Source: Lobosporangium transversale
Lineage: Eukaryota > Mortierellomycota > Mortierellomycetes > Mortierellales > Mortierellaceae
Direction of reading: 5' to 3'
DNA: 64,000 nucleotides
NCBI RefSeq assembly: GCF_002105155.1
Contig: NW_019029000.1
Span: 434,001-498,000, forward strand
Under the pieces are notes generated by a model that searched no databases, was not told the origin of the DNA, and saw nothing but the letters and a program-made list of their open reading frames with translations. The translations under genes and the position numbers were made by a program. Of the stretch, positions 44,060-56,303 are shown one piece after another (the stretch's first letter is position 1; each line of letters opens with the position of its first letter).

Positions 44060-44812
44060 ATGTCTGGATCCCGCCGAGTTGCTATTATTACTGGATCATC
44101 TCGTGGTATAGGTCGTGCCATTGCACTCCGTCTTGCCAAGGACGGATATAACACAGTCATCAATTACCAATCCAACGCTGCAAAAGCTCAAGAAGTGGTC
44201 AATACCATCCACTCAACTTATCCATCAGTCAAAGCTATTGCAGTCAAGGGTGATGTTGGATATTTGGAAGACGGTCATAAGATAATTGGTGAAACCCTCA
44301 AGGCTTTTGGCCGGATCGACGCCGTGATCTTTAATGCAGCGTGGATCGTTTATGAATCCATTCACGAAGTTACTGAGGAATCCTACGAAAAAGCTTTCCG
44401 AACTAATGTCAAAGCACCCATGTTCTTCACCAAGCAATTGATCCCTCATCTTAAGGCTGGAGCACGCCTGATCTTTGTCTCCTCGAATCTCACCTCGGCC
44501 TCTATTGTAACGCCAACCTTCTTCCTATATTGCGCAACTAAGGGAGCGGTCGAACAAATGACTAGGACATTGGCTAAGGATTTGGGTAGCAATGGTATAA
44601 CCGTCAACTGTGTCAATCCTGGTCCCACAGATACTGAGGGGTTCCGAGACGGTAATTCGGAAGCAAGTATAAAGTTCTTAGAAGGTGCGACCCCATTGGG
44701 ACGCTTGGGACGCCCTGAAGATATCGCCAATACAGTCTCGTTCCTATGCAGTGAAGGAGCGGCATGGGTCAATGGACAAATTATGCGCTTTGATGGAGGC
44801 ATGACTGTATAG
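44060..44812 (+). CDS. Short-chain dehydrogenase/reductase, classical type
   Basis: NAD(P)-dependent oxidoreductase of 250 residues encoded in one exon. Seen: cofactor motif TGSSRGIGRA (residues 11-20, TGxxxGxG), FNAAW in the position of NNAG, catalytic Asn near 116 (RTNVKAP), Ser near 141-146, and YCATK with Tyr157 and Lys161, followed by NPGPTDT. The closest described groups are 3-oxoacyl-ACP-reductase-like and polyhydroxynaphthalene-reductase-like SDRs, but the substrate cannot be read from sequence. Arg5-Arg6 and the residues after the Gly motif do not settle NADH versus NADPH. The frame is open further upstream to 43949, but that part is a Lys run from an AAAG-rich leader; the ATG at 44060 just before the domain is chosen. 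The lack of introns contrasts with its neighbours. Confidence 0.93.
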   Translation: MSGSRRVAIITGSSRGIGRAIALRLAKDGYNTVINYQSNAAKAQEVVNTIHSTYPSVKAIAVKGDVGYLEDGHKIIGETLKAFGRIDAVIFNAAWIVYESIHEVTEESYEKAFRTNVKAPMFFTKQLIPHLKAGARLIFVSSNLTSASIVTPTFFLYCATKGAVEQMTRTLAKDLGSNGITVNCVNPGPTDTEGFRDGNSEASIKFLEGATPLGRLGRPEDIANTVSFLCSEGAAWVNGQIMRFDGGMTV

Positions 44813-45004
44813 AAGAAGTTCCTGTTTTTCTTAAACAAGCTTGGTGGCGTGGCACCAATTTTTTTTTTTTAAAAAAAAGGGTGTTGATTTTATTCTATTC
44901 TTTCTTCCCTCTCTTCATGTCAACTCTTTGATATCATATTCCACACGTCTTTAATTTCCATTCGAAAGCATTAATAAAAATAAAATAAAGGAAACCCACC
45001 CACA

Positions 45005-46274
45005 ATGGCTACAACAAGAGCAAGCATTATCTGCTACTACGACTTGATTTCGCCTTACACCTACATGGGTGTTAAGCTGTTCAGTCGTTTCCGTAAACAA
45101 TGGCCCTCTGTCGATGTCACCTTCACTCCCATTCTCCTTGGTGGGGTCATGAATGTAATATAGTTAAAAAATAAAAACCATCGTTTAGTTTAATTAACTG
45201 ATCATTTTTACACTCTATCCATCTATCCAAGTCAAACGTTGAAATTCTCACTTTTTTCTTCAACCATATAAAACCCATAGGCTGTCAAGAACAGGCCTCT
45301 GTTTGAATTCCCATCCAAAAGGAATCACATGGTCAGTTTTTTTAGTAACAAGCTCTTAGTTTATAAAAAAAGCTATCGCCTTGCAGCCCTGCTTGCTTAC
45401 TTGAAAACCGTGAGAAACTTTTTAAAATATCAATGATAGATCGCTGATCTGGACAGGATCAGTGCAGTGACAGGTGTACCATTCAAATTCCCCGAAAACT
45501 TTCCTGTGAACACAGTCTTACCCATGCGAGTCTTGACGGCTTTACAGTTGCATGAAGCAGCCGAAAAATACGAACAGTGTATTGACAAGGTACCAAAAAA
45601 AAAAAATTCCAAGCTCATTAGACACAAATAATCATCCGATCATTAGACCACGTGGTGTGATTTAAAATCATTCCACAGCATCTTCATCTACGATGACTGC
45701 GCTGCAAAAAGACTTCACATGGGACTCGGTTCACAATTCATGGCTTTATTCGTGTATAAGCACCATAAAAACTAATTTTTTTTTTTTTTTTTTTTTCCTC
45801 CACAAAACAAAGCTGTTTGTAAGTTGGTCGTTTTTGTCGTTCTTAGAGATGATTGGACTATACAATAACATTGTTTGATTTTCTTGACGATTACATAAAA
45901 AAATCCTTATTGACCTGCTCATCCCTTTCTTAATCCTTTAGGATGAATACTTTGTGCATGGTCGAAATATTTCCCAAACAGATGTGATTCATGCCGCATT
46001 GATGCCCCTCTTCAATTCGGACGCGAACAAGGTTGATTCTTATCTTCAACTTGCTACTCAGCCTGAGATCAAACAGATCTTCAAGGAGAACACAGACAAA
46101 GCTGTCGCAAGAGGCGTCTTTGGCGCTCCTACATTCATCGTCAAGAAGGCTGGCGAGCCAGATGATAAAGAGTATCTGTTCTTTGGCTCCGATCGGTTCG
46201 AGATGATCGCTGCCTTCCTCGGCCTCCCATATCCCGGTTTGCTTTCCAGAGATAGAAACAGTGCCAAGCTGTAA
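45005..46274 (+). CDS. Kappa-class glutathione transferase / DsbA-like oxidoreductase
   Basis: Thioredoxin-fold enzyme of the GST-kappa / 2-hydroxychromene-2-carboxylate isomerase family, which uses glutathione in mitochondria or peroxisomes. Exons 45005-45154, 45281-45331, 45440-45589, 45813-45818 and 45942-46274 give 229 residues, matching the family (human GSTK1 is 226). The N-terminal strand reads YYDLISPYTYMG with Ser16 at the catalytic position of kappa GSTs. FGAPTFIV provides the cis-proline near residue 182. The fourth exon is only 6 nt (CTGTTT, Leu-Phe). It is inferred because exon 3 ends at a codon boundary (KYEQCIDK), exon 5 starts DEYFVHGRNIS, and the family has two more residues between, and because the six bases lie between a good AG and GTAAGT. 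Skipping it would keep the frame but delete two residues. No peroxisomal tripeptide is evident at the end (SAKL; last three AKL resemble PTS1 weakly). Confidence 0.9.
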
Positions 46275-46327
46275 AGAAAAATAAGCGGACTATCAATTAG
46301 GAATGGAGCTTTTTTTTCTTTTTATTC

Positions 46328-46333
46328 AATAAA
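46328..46333 (+). terminator. AATAAA polyadenylation signal of the GST-kappa gene
   Basis: A canonical AATAAA lies 54 bp after the stop codon, in an AT-rich 3' region. The next gene is convergent and ends at 46446. Confidence 0.55.
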
Positions 46334-46445
46334 TGTAAAAAAATTGGATACAGAAAAAGGAGTGTACGTCGCATGCTACAACATTTGTTATCCTATAGCA
46401 CTAAAGTATAATAACTCTTTGAGTATCCTCCATATTTTTTCTCCT

Positions 46446-46589
46446 TCAAAGGTATCCTTCGTCAACAACCTTGTGAGGCTTAATGCTCCAAATTTCATCA
46501 GCATACTCCTTGATCGAGCGGTCCCTGGTATAAGCGTGACAAAAACAGGATAGTTTGGTTATAATTAATAAACACTTTTATCCATCAAG

Positions 46590-46629
<40 letters not shown>

Positions 46630-49600
46630 ATATCAAAACACAATGACTTACGATGAGAACTTGCCCATATTGGCCGTGCATCTAATAGACTTCTTGGCCC
46701 ACTCCTCTTGGTCCTTGTAAGCTGCATCGACCTGCTGGTTTGCTGCGATATACGAGGCAAAGTCTGCTGAAATCAAGTAAAAGTCTTTACCAACTGTCAA
46801 TGTGCTGATTAAGGGTTGGAAGATCTTTGGATCATCGAACGTTCCTCTCTCAATTGCGGAAATGACACCCTGTAGAGCAGGGTCCATGGGTACTCCACGA
46901 TATCTAATATTTTATGTCATGAAGGGTTAGAACTTTGCAAACCATAGAAACAGATGGAGTGGTTTAAAGTCTAGCATCAAGTAATTCGTTTTCGCACCTC
47001 TGAGCGTGACGAAGATCCTCCACTTCATGAGCCATGCAACCGAAAATGAAGATGTTATCTTCACCAATTTCCTCCAAGATTTCAATGTTGGCTCCATCAA
47101 GGGTTCCAATGATGAGACCTCCGTTCAGTACAAACTTCATGTTGGAAGTACCTGAGGCCTCAGTACCAGCAGTCGAAATGTGCTAGAAATAGGGTAGCAT
47201 TATATAAAGCGGATCGTGTTATATAATAGCTCATGTTGCTTACTCTTTTTTTTTTTTTTTTTTTTTTTTTTCTATTTCCTACCTGAGAGATATCGCTGGC
47301 AGGGACAATGACTTCAGCAACCGAGACATTATAATCAGGGATAAACACAACCTTTAGTAGATCACCAACAGCAGGATCCTGGTTCACGACAGAAGCAACG
47401 CTATTGATAAGCTTAATAACCAATTTAGCGATGTAGTATCCAGGTGCAGCCTTTCCGCCAAAGATGACTACACGAGGCTGAACACTGGCCTTTTGAGCAG
47501 GGCTCAATGACTTGATGGTGCGGTAGCGGTGGATCACGCTGAAGTAACGTAAAAAAAGTCAATTCGCAAACCGTTTATAGTCAAAAATTACGGTAGATGA
47601 AACAGTCGATAGTGGCAAGAAATGAACACTTACTACAGGATATTCATGAACTGACGCTTATACTCGTGGATACGCTTGACTTGAACATCAAATAGAGCAT
47701 CAGGACTGACCTCAAAATCACAGCGAGACTTGATAAGCTCAGCAAGACGAACCTTGTTGCTACGTTTAATCTCCATCCACTTCTTTCTAAACTCCGGATC
47801 ATCAGCCTTGGAGTTGAGACCCTTAAGCAGGGAGAGTTCCTTTAGCCACTTATCACTACCAAGTGTCTTAGTAATGAGGGCACTAAGGTTGGGGTTGGCC
47901 TGGTGTAACCAACGTCTAGGGGTAATACCGTTGGTCTTGTTAACAAACTTGTCTTCACCATAGTAAGTTACGAAATCTTTAAAGATCTGTTTGAGAGCAT
48001 TGTGAAAAGAAAAAATTAGCAAATGGAGCGCTGAATTGAAAAGATAAGACTCAGATCTCAGGTTGTGACTTACGGTTGTCTTGATAAGGTTGGAATGGAG
48101 AGCAGCGACTCCGTTGACTTTATGAGAACCGACAACAGCCAAGTGCGCCATGCGGATCTGCTGAGGCTGAGCTTCCTCAATGATCGACATTCGATTTAAG
48201 AGACCACGGTCATTGGGAAACTTCTTTTCGACCTTTTGCAGGAAGAACTGTTTGTGATAAAAGAGATTAACAAGATGATGTCAGTGAAAAGATTATACAA
48301 TATCTGTTGCTCTTTGTAAGAATCAAGCCTTTTTTTACCAAGTTGATATCGAAAATGATCTGGAGGTGTCTGGGCAGAAGATACTCAAACATTGGGACAG
48401 ACCACTTCTCCATAGCCTCGGGAAGGACCGTATGGTTAGTGAAGGCAAATGTCTTCGTTACAATATCCCATGCATCGTCCCAATTCAACATCTCTTCATC
48501 TACCAAGAGACGCTGAAGCTCAACAATGGCCAGAGTAGGATGAGTGTCGTTTAGTTGGATGGCCACCTGGTCAGGGAAATCCGACCACTCACGCATCGAC
48601 TTCTTGAAACGACGGACAATATCATGAAGAGAAGCGGCCGTCCAGAAGTATTGCTGCTTGAGACGAAGTTCTTTTCCAGCCATGGTATTATCATTGGGGT
48701 AAAGGACGCTTGTGATTTTCTCTGCATTGGTGGCATCCTCAACCGATTTTTCGTAGTTACCCTCGTTGAAGCTGGTCAAGTCAAAGACCTTAGTAGGCTT
48801 GCTGCGCCAGAGACGAATATTGTTACAATTCTCAGTATGATATCCAGGGATCGGTACATCGTAGGCGATGGCCTGGACGTTCGTTCCAGGGATCCAGTTG
48901 TGGCGAGTTTGACCATACTCATCCTGAGTAGTCTGAACATGTCCGCCGAAACCGATCTGGATCGAAATATCAAGGCGGGGCAACTCCCAAGGATTGTCAA
49001 AGTTCAGCCAGTAATCTGGATACTCAGTCTGGTAGCCATCCACAATTCTTAATAGCAATGAAAGCATATGGAGAAAGGGTAAGTGTCAGTACAAGGCCTG
49101 TTTAATATGTATGCGGTGTTAAATAAAACATCGACGAGAACGTGTTGATTCTGGTCATACCTCTGCTGGAAGATGCCATAGTTGTAGCGAAGGCCATAGC
49201 CCCAGGCAGGATAATCAAGTGTAGCCAGCGAGTCCATGAAACAAGCAGCAAGGCGACCAAGACCACCATTTCCGAGCGCAGCATCAACCTCAGACTCGAT
49301 CACATCTTCCATATGGAAGCCGAGCTGTTCGATACCCTCTGATTTGGATTATAGTGAATAGTGTGAGAAGAACATTTATATATAAAGGCTGTGTTAACTA
49401 TTATTGTGCAGAGCTAGACACGAAACCGCTCCTTACAACAATTTCAAACTGTAAGCAGGTGGATAAGGGGTTTGCTACTTACTTCCATAAGTTTCCTTCA
49501 AGCCCATGTTAAGGAGAGCATTGTCCATAGAACGGCCGAGCAAGAATTCGAGCGAAAGGTAGTAAACACGCTTGGGATTGACCTTTGACAATTGCTACTC

Positions 49601-50682
49601 ACAATAAAAGGTGTTACATAAATGATATCAATAATCAGTGTTTGATTGAGTGTTTTGGTTTCACTTTGTGTCCACCAAAAAGAATTGGACCTGAGCCTTT
49701 TGACCTCATCGTTCTGAGGGAGTGCCGTCACTGACTATTCTTTAACAAATGTTCGAACTTTTTTTTCTCTTCTCATGAGTTGGCATCGTTTTTCGATTTT
49801 ATGAAGAGGATATTAAATGGAAGAATCTTGGGGTAACATGCGCATGAGATACCTGATAACCCACAATATTCCCACGTCCCTCAGTTTTCACACATTTTAA
49901 TAAAAGAAGAAATTCATTGGTCCAGAATGCCACTTACTCCTTGTGTTTCATTCCAGCGACTAATAAGACGGTCGCGGGCGCTGTTCGTGAGACAGAAGGG
50001 GGGAAAAGTAAAGTGAAAAATAGAACAATGGTCAACAATGGTCAGGGAATAGTTGAAATAGAGGGGTGTCGTTGCAAACTAAGCTATCGAGTTAGAAGAG
50101 CTCATAGTATTACAACCAACATACCTGAGAGCAACAGCCTGGTAGGCGGTAAAATTGTCCATATTGTATGCTGCACGGGCCAACGTTGTAGTGACATGAT
50201 GGACGATGCTCTTTTGGATCGTCTCAATGTCTATTTTTATTAGACATTGGTATTAATGATAAGGTACAGAAGAAAGACAAAAGTTGGACCCAAAAATATA
50301 AAAAAACCAACATAAAAAAAAAATAGAAAATCGTGAGAAAATCACCAAATGATGAACTTACCATTAGCCTCCTTCTTGCTCAACTTTTCCCAAAGCTGGA
50401 CAGTCTCTTTGGGCCATTTTGCTCTTTCGGCATCAAGTTCCTTGGGAGTCAGACCTAAAGATCAAATCCACCATATTTCGAGCATTCCAATTTTAAGGGG
50501 GGGGGAAGAAAATTTACAGCTCGAATGCCAATTAATTGGAGAGAGCAATGGTAATGTAGGGCTCTTAATGGACGCGTTTAGACTTGTGAAGTATTATCAG
50601 ACCATTTACCTGTGAAGTTGCGTCGATGATGCATAGGTCTCTTGGGGACCGTGCTGTTTTCGGGCTTCTTGGCTTCGGCCAT
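46446..50682 (-). CDS. GPH1: Glycogen phosphorylase
   Basis: Cytosolic enzyme that releases glucose-1-phosphate from glycogen using pyridoxal phosphate. Thirteen exons: 50682-50610, 50454-50362, 50230-50125, 49980-49938, 49594-49483, 49338-49161, 49047-48339, 48247-48074, 47986-47634, 47538-47283, 47182-46998, 46903-46652, 46524-46446. Phases agree and give 870 residues, close to the family norm. Conserved stretches in order: [12 protein letters not shown]-like [84 protein letters not shown], then [11 protein letters not shown] with the PLP lysine K715. The N-terminus is short and contains HHRRNFTG, around the region phosphorylated in regulated phosphorylases. The 5' region has one AGGGG (STRE-like core, 50783-50787), the stress element known for yeast GPH1; its relevance here is inference. 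Intron 12 carries a 37-base T run on the plus strand. Confidence 0.97.
46592..46628. repeat. poly(T) tract, 37 bases
   Basis: The longest single homopolymer in the window, inside glycogen phosphorylase intron 12 (46525-46651). It reads as A37 on the coding strand and starts 23 nt downstream of the donor. Confidence 0.95.
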
Positions 50683-51005
50683 TGTAAAGCAGTTTTTTTT
50701 TTTTTCTTGTTGATGCTGTAGAGCGAGAGAAAGAGAGAAGAAGACTGGAGCAATGTACTTGCGTGTGTGTGGGAACTGAATGAGGGGAATGAGGAGAGAA
50801 AGAAGAGACGAAATGAGAAAGAATAAAAAGAACTCTATGTGACGTGACGGCATAATTGCACGCAGATGCATGGATCCATCGGGGTAAGAACACGACGCAC
50901 GGTTGAGCGTGAGTAAAAAAAAAAATGCGAATAACTTATAATAACGTGTTGCTTCTTTTTGTTTGAGTTTTATTAAGTAATGTAAAATTACCACCTCCTT
51001 AAACT
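50683..51005. other. Glycogen phosphorylase 5' region / IBA57 3' region
   Basis: This 323-bp spacer lies between two same-strand genes. It is purine-rich on the plus strand (GAGAGAAAGAAG type) and contains one AGGGG STRE-like core. Overlapping minus-strand frames here are Ser/Leu/Phe-rich UTR readings. Confidence 0.6.
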
Positions 51006-52652
51006 CTACGCGTTTGGCGATGTATTCTCTTCTGAAGTGATCTGTTGAGGCCACCAGGTCGGGAAGAATCCCTTGGCATGGATAGTTGCACCTTCGCGAT
51101 CCATAACATCGAATATGATTCCGTTAGCAATATCATCTAACTTGACTAACGCCAAGCCAATGTTGCCTACGTTTGATCCAGTCTTGCCTGATGCCCTAAC
51201 TGGTCTTGCAGAAGAGGACGAAGCCGCTGGTTGCTGTTGCTTTATATCCTCTTTCTTCTTGGAAGGAAATAGCTCAGACTGTGGTGGAATTACACGCGAC
51301 GCGTTCTTATCGAACTGAATTGAAGCCGGTTCGCTATCAGAGTATAGTCATGTAGACATATCAATATTGCTTTATCTATTGATGCCAAGCGCATTAGTGA
51401 GCACACACTTACGGCTCGTTGGGCCCAAAATATTGAATGGGCAATACTCTTTTTCGAATGATTCCTTTATGATGTGTACGAATAGTTAGTTCTTGACCAA
51501 CATAGCATCCTTTTCTGAAGTCGACTATTTGAAAGTAAATATCAATCAGTTGTCAATTAGCCGAAATAGTCAATGCCGCCGCAAGTAGACTAGTTCAATA
51601 ATGAAGACATTTATCAAATCTAACCCCAGTTTGCTCTATAATTACCTCCGTTCATGAAATCGATGTTGTACTCTAAAGGAAGACTTGTTCCCGCAATAAA
51701 ATCATCGATTCCTTCTGGAACACCGTTAATGATCCTTCGCACATGGTACTCCTCCAATGTTCCTTGATTGTATCCTTCTGGGAGTGATACTAAAAAGATT
51801 ATGCATCAAATGAATGAAGGAATCCTTACTTTAAGCCTTCTTCTTTTTCTGCCTGCCTCTCGGTTTGCTCTACAACTGGATTATTGGGCGTAAACTTACA
51901 GGATTGTCCCTTAGGAACTACGACTCTAAATCCCATCCGACTGTCTGCTCTGGTATCTAACATGCCAATAGTGGCGTTCATTCTATGAATTCGATCCATT
52001 ACTGAAGCATTATCGGGCATTATCTTGTCGTACTTTTTGTAATCAAGTCCTTGAGGATGATCCAGTACGGAGTACACATCAAAGGATTCTGTCACGCCAA
52101 CCATCTTGACCTTGGAGCGCAGCACAAACCGAGCAATGTGCTTATGCAGCTCTGGAAGAGCTCTGGCATCGCATTCAATCAAAAAAGCTGGGTCGGACTC
52201 ATCCTTACTCGTATTCATGGGGTGGATGAACGTATCATACATTACCCTTCCCTTCCACAAACAAATAGCAATAGTCGAAAAGAGTTGCTTTCGTCATTAC
52301 CATGTGCCGGTTGGACGCAAACGAAACAATTTTTTTTTTTACAGTTGTCCAGTTGTCATACCTTAGGATTGAGGAATGCAGCAAGAAATCCACTACCACC
52401 ATTCTCAATGCGCGGCATGTGGTTGGTGATCAATCCTTGCAGGAACTTTGAAGCATCTTTGCCCCGAATCTCGAGCAGACCGCGTGTTGGGAGATGAATA
52501 TATGATCCAGCAGCGGGTGCTGTTGAGATGAACCGTGTTCGATTTAAAGGCAAAGAATCATAACATGAACGAACAGGAAGTCTCTGGCCAGCTGACCCAA
52601 TGCAAGACAAGAAACTGAAAGGGTTTAGTTTGATTCGCGGAGCGATGATCAT
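51006..52652 (-). CDS. IBA57: IBA57-like mitochondrial Fe-S assembly factor
   Basis: Folate-fold (GcvT/YgfZ-like) protein that helps assemble 4Fe-4S clusters late in the mitochondrial ISC pathway, with ISCA1/ISCA2 partners. Exons 52652-52362, 52251-51900, 51789-51646, 51524-51413 and 51333-51006 give 408 residues. The N-terminus is basic with Arg, Ser and Leu and no acidic residue for about 60 residues, a good mitochondrial presequence. Then [19 protein letters not shown] and [13 protein letters not shown] follow across the first junction. The signature [10 protein letters not shown] (C269) follows the exon 3/4 junction, and [10 protein letters not shown] comes after. A fungus-specific Ser/Gln/Ala-rich insert (about 320-350) precedes the C-terminus. 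For intron 2 I chose the internal GTAAGT at 51899-51894, because the later GTAAGG would put exon 3 out of frame. Confidence 0.93.
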
Positions 52653-53188
52653 GACGAGAATGTGAGAGATTGTGATGCTATGGATTTCGGCCTACGCGAA
52701 AGTCTCAGGAGACCAAGTATTTACTCGAAGTTAATAATCAAAGTTTCATGCACAGCGCAGTCTATTTATTATTTGACAGGGACAGTTTGCGATGCTCCGA
52801 TTGTCACTCCTTAATCTGTACATCAGAAAGTTTCCACTAGAAAGAGAAATGGAAAACACAAGAATGTGGATCCATCACGCACCATACTTCCTGCGAGCCT
52901 CCATTTTAAATCTAAATCAAGTACAACCGCCGAGTGTACTGGTGAATGTCTACACATACATCAAATCAAATGAGAGGGCGGGCAAATTAACAATACATTT
53001 GCATGAACAACTGAAAATTGTTAGTCAGTGTTCAAAACAACCTACAATCCTGATTTTCCAACACCTTTGCTCGAGCAAGGGTGGAAGGTTGGTGAGATGG
53101 ATACGGCCCATGACATGTAAATATAAGGAATATAAGACTAAGGCTCGGAGTAGAGCTAATGTATTATTCGTTTTTGGTTCAAGTTAGG
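52653..53188. other. Divergent 5' region of IBA57 and the propeller-like gene
   Basis: A 536-bp region between two divergent starts. A plus-strand frame (52792-53187) is open for 131 codons but resembles no protein, and it runs into the next gene in a different frame. No distinct regulatory motif was recognised. Confidence 0.5.
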
Positions 53189-55438
53189 ATGCAACCACAT
53201 CTAATCATATATGATGTCGCCCTGGAGCTGTTAGAGTGTCACTGCGTGGAACCCGGGGAACAGTCTCTTATTGCCCGTCTCGGACTGAGTCTTTCGCTCG
53301 TGCAACGTATGCTGAAACTTTGAATCCAAATGCCTTTTTTTTTCCTATTAGCCTCTCAAGCTTACTTTGTATTTCTTTCTCATTTAAAAATCATAGTCTG
53401 CCAAGTTGTCTCTAGCTCATCAATAGTTATTGCGTGCAAGACCAATATACGAGGTTCTGTCAATGGCTTCAATTTATTTGAGTGGACTCCTAGCAAACAA
53501 AGACTACTTCAAGCTCGCCTCGAAACAGATCACATTGCGGGAATTAATGGGAGTTTCCAAAAGCAATCTTGGAGTGTAATCTTTACCGATCCAAACCAGA
53601 CCGGTGCTGTGAGAGCTTTGGGCTCGGCGATTATGAGTAATACATTTGACTCAAAGGCGCCGCAACTTACTATGCATATTACTGCAATATGCCCACAGTA
53701 CAAGCAAAATGTGAAATACGTCTTTTTATCCCTACGACACCAGGCCTCATTTAATAATTCCGATCAACCATCTCATATTGAAGAACCAACTCAAATGTGG
53801 GTGCAGACACAATCCAACGAACTTGCCTTTTTTCAGCGGGGCTCCTTGCAGTGGAGCACTGCCCTGCCCACATCTGTTGAGAAAATGTAAGTTAAATGGA
53901 TGGTATGCGCTGTGTTAGTCTTATGGCCTGCTCTCGAGTCCCATGTTGCTCTGTATTAAATATAAGCTCTCTGTAGATTTATAGCGGAATGTCAGGTTCC
54001 TGATAAGCTATCTCAGCTATGTCTACTAGTCCGTTTTGACGAGACTCTTCGGGTATACAATTCAATCACAGGAGGAATAATAAAGGATTTGTCTATAACC
54101 ATGAGCGACTTCATCATATCCGACGTTAGAGAACTAGGCGTGAAATCTATTGTAATCATAAACAATGGCGAGCTGCAATCAGATGAGCAATGCCTAATTT
54201 ATCCAGAAACAACAATCAGCACAGTAGCTACGCCAGTTAAAAAAGCTACACATGAAGATATCACCCGCGCAAAGACCAATATGGACCATGTGCTCATGAC
54301 ATTAGGGCAACAAATAGAGCACAAACGTGAACAGATTGGACGACTGCGCACATCTCTGACCAGCAAGAGCGAGATCATCCAAGAGTGCCAGGACTTGATG
54401 ACGGGGCCGCTGCAATCTATGTTCCTCACAGGAGGCGGGTCATATATGTCAATTGATGGTACATTTGGACCAGAAGACATGACCTTATTTCGAAGGAAAC
54501 GAGAGCATCGTCGGAAACAGGTGCTTAAACGTTTAGTTCATATTATAGGTAGTGGCGTAGATACGAATTTTCTTCAGAAAGAGGACCAGTATGAGTCGAA
54601 CGACGGAGATGTTGCTCCGCATGGTTTTGTGGACATCTTGGAATGCGTATCAGGAAGCCATGTATTCATTGAAGATAATCTGGTGTGGGTAGGAGTCCGG
54701 GTCAAGAACATGTATGAAAGTCCAATATTCAACGTTCGTTTGTCTGTTTTACTTCAGAACTCGTGTGGACAGAGTATTTCGGAATTAGGATCTCAAGCCA
54801 ATGGCTTGCTCGTTTGCACTATTTCGATAGAATCTTCAGCTCTTGAGGATAGTGAATACTTTGACAAGTCTAGTGCTGTGAGACGAATTCTTTCAAATGG
54901 AATCCTGCTACACTTTGACCGAAAGTCAGTACAGAGCTTTGATGTTGATATTCCACATCGCACAGTACTGATCACTCGGTTCTCTATTGTGGATCAATAC
55001 CCCTCAATATGGCGTCCGTATCTAGGTAATCATAATAGGTCTATAAGCAGCGATGAATATGTGTATGACGATCAATACTTCTTCCAGATGATGGTATTTA
55101 TTTCTTCTTTTCTTCTTTTCTGTTGCTGCTGCTGTTGCCTCTATCCCTTTGTAGAAAATATAGTCCTTCATGCAAAGACTGGGTGCCGCCTTGACAATAT
55201 AAGCCTCCAAAGGCTCTCAATACTGTTGCAGGACGGCCTCAGATTGTCACATGGAGTGGACAGTCTGTCATTTGGATCATTGGAAGAAGGTGTGATTGCC
55301 TTGATTTATCCACGTTCTGGCATGGTTAAATTAAACACAGATCATACTTCATGGAATGTCATTTTCAAGGCACGGACGGAGGCACTCGCAATAAACTATG
55401 CAAGGAGGACAGTCTTACTCTGTTCTCGTTTCGCGTAA
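53189..55438 (+). CDS. Unrecognised protein, propeller-like then coiled coil
   Basis: I do not recognise this gene with confidence. Exons 53189-53306, 53397-53886, 53977-55025 and 55155-55438 splice in phase to 646 residues; an in-frame ATG at 53159 is an alternative start. Residues about 1-260 have repeated beta-strand blocks with WD-like spacing (GGIIKDL, SIVIINNG). Residues about 295-350 are helical and charged (TRAKTNMDHVLMTLGQQIEH...), then comes a beta-sandwich-like part (VWVGVRVKNMYESPIFNVRLS). Propeller, coiled coil and sandwich in that order is the plan of FANCB and FAAP100 of the Fanconi anaemia core complex; that is a hypothesis from architecture only. The last intron (55026-55154) has a long pyrimidine tract. 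If read through, it gives a Cys-rich peptide that I consider an artefact. Confidence 0.65.
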
Positions 55439-56266
55439 TTACATAAACTACAACCTTTACTAACGCAAGTATGGATCGGATATAGAGTTCGCTTTTTTCA
55501 AGCAAAGCGTAGTTCTGTGCTTATTTTTTTTTTATTTTTATTTTTTTAAAGTGACTATTGTTTGTGTATGTAAAATAACTGATGTATTCATGTCCTCGTA
55601 TATACAAGTCAGATTATGCATTGGAGAAAACAAGTTTAATGGTTCTTGGATTGTTTACTTTAAAAGTATTAGCGCCATTTTCTCTTTTCTAACTCAAGGG
55701 ACCTCTTTATTAAACATTTTGTGAAGAGGGTCTAACTAAAAAAGGAAAGCAAAAGTCGTTCTGAAGAGAAAAAACTCATTCGGTGCATCGCCTCCTTGTG
55801 ATTTTCCAATAGCCCACCACAATCCATATTATATCTCTTTCTAGATTCTGTGTGGAAAAGTGATATCAACTGCCGAATTGACAACCTGTTTTATCGCGAC
55901 ACATTTTTAATACCTGACAAAGTCTCGCTGAGGCTTAACTATTTCTTCTTTTTCTTTTCTTCTTTTCCTTTCTATGATATATGTATGTTGATTGCTTCGA
56001 ATTCTTAAGTCTTCATGTAATTTGTGCCAAAAATAAGTGATTCGGCTGCTATTAATCAAATTTTGGCGTATACTATGATGCCAAGAAATAAATTGGTTCG
56101 TCCATTGTTTCTCAGATGCAAATGGAAGAAGTTTAAAAAAGGTGCTGATTAAGGTTATATATAAGGTCTAGATAACATTGATTTAGACAACGTTGACCGT
56201 ATTGACTATGAAACAGAATCCTTGCAAACAGCGAAATTCGTCGCTAATGTTTAATGCTGCGTATTT

Positions 56267-56303
<37 letters not shown>

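Noticed and set aside
51826-51899. IBA57 exon 2 extended to the GTAAGG near 51829
   Set aside because: That end would put exon 3 out of frame; the internal GTAAGT at 51899-51894 joins in frame and gives a family-like sequence.
52792-53187. 131-codon plus-strand frame between IBA57 and the propeller-like gene
   Set aside because: No recognisable domain, no splice logic, and it abuts the next gene in a different frame.
55026-55154. Hydrophobic Cys-rich segment in the propeller-like gene
   Set aside because: The uninterrupted frame reads through it, but GTAATC at 55026 and a long pyrimidine tract ending TTTGTAG define an intron that joins in frame.
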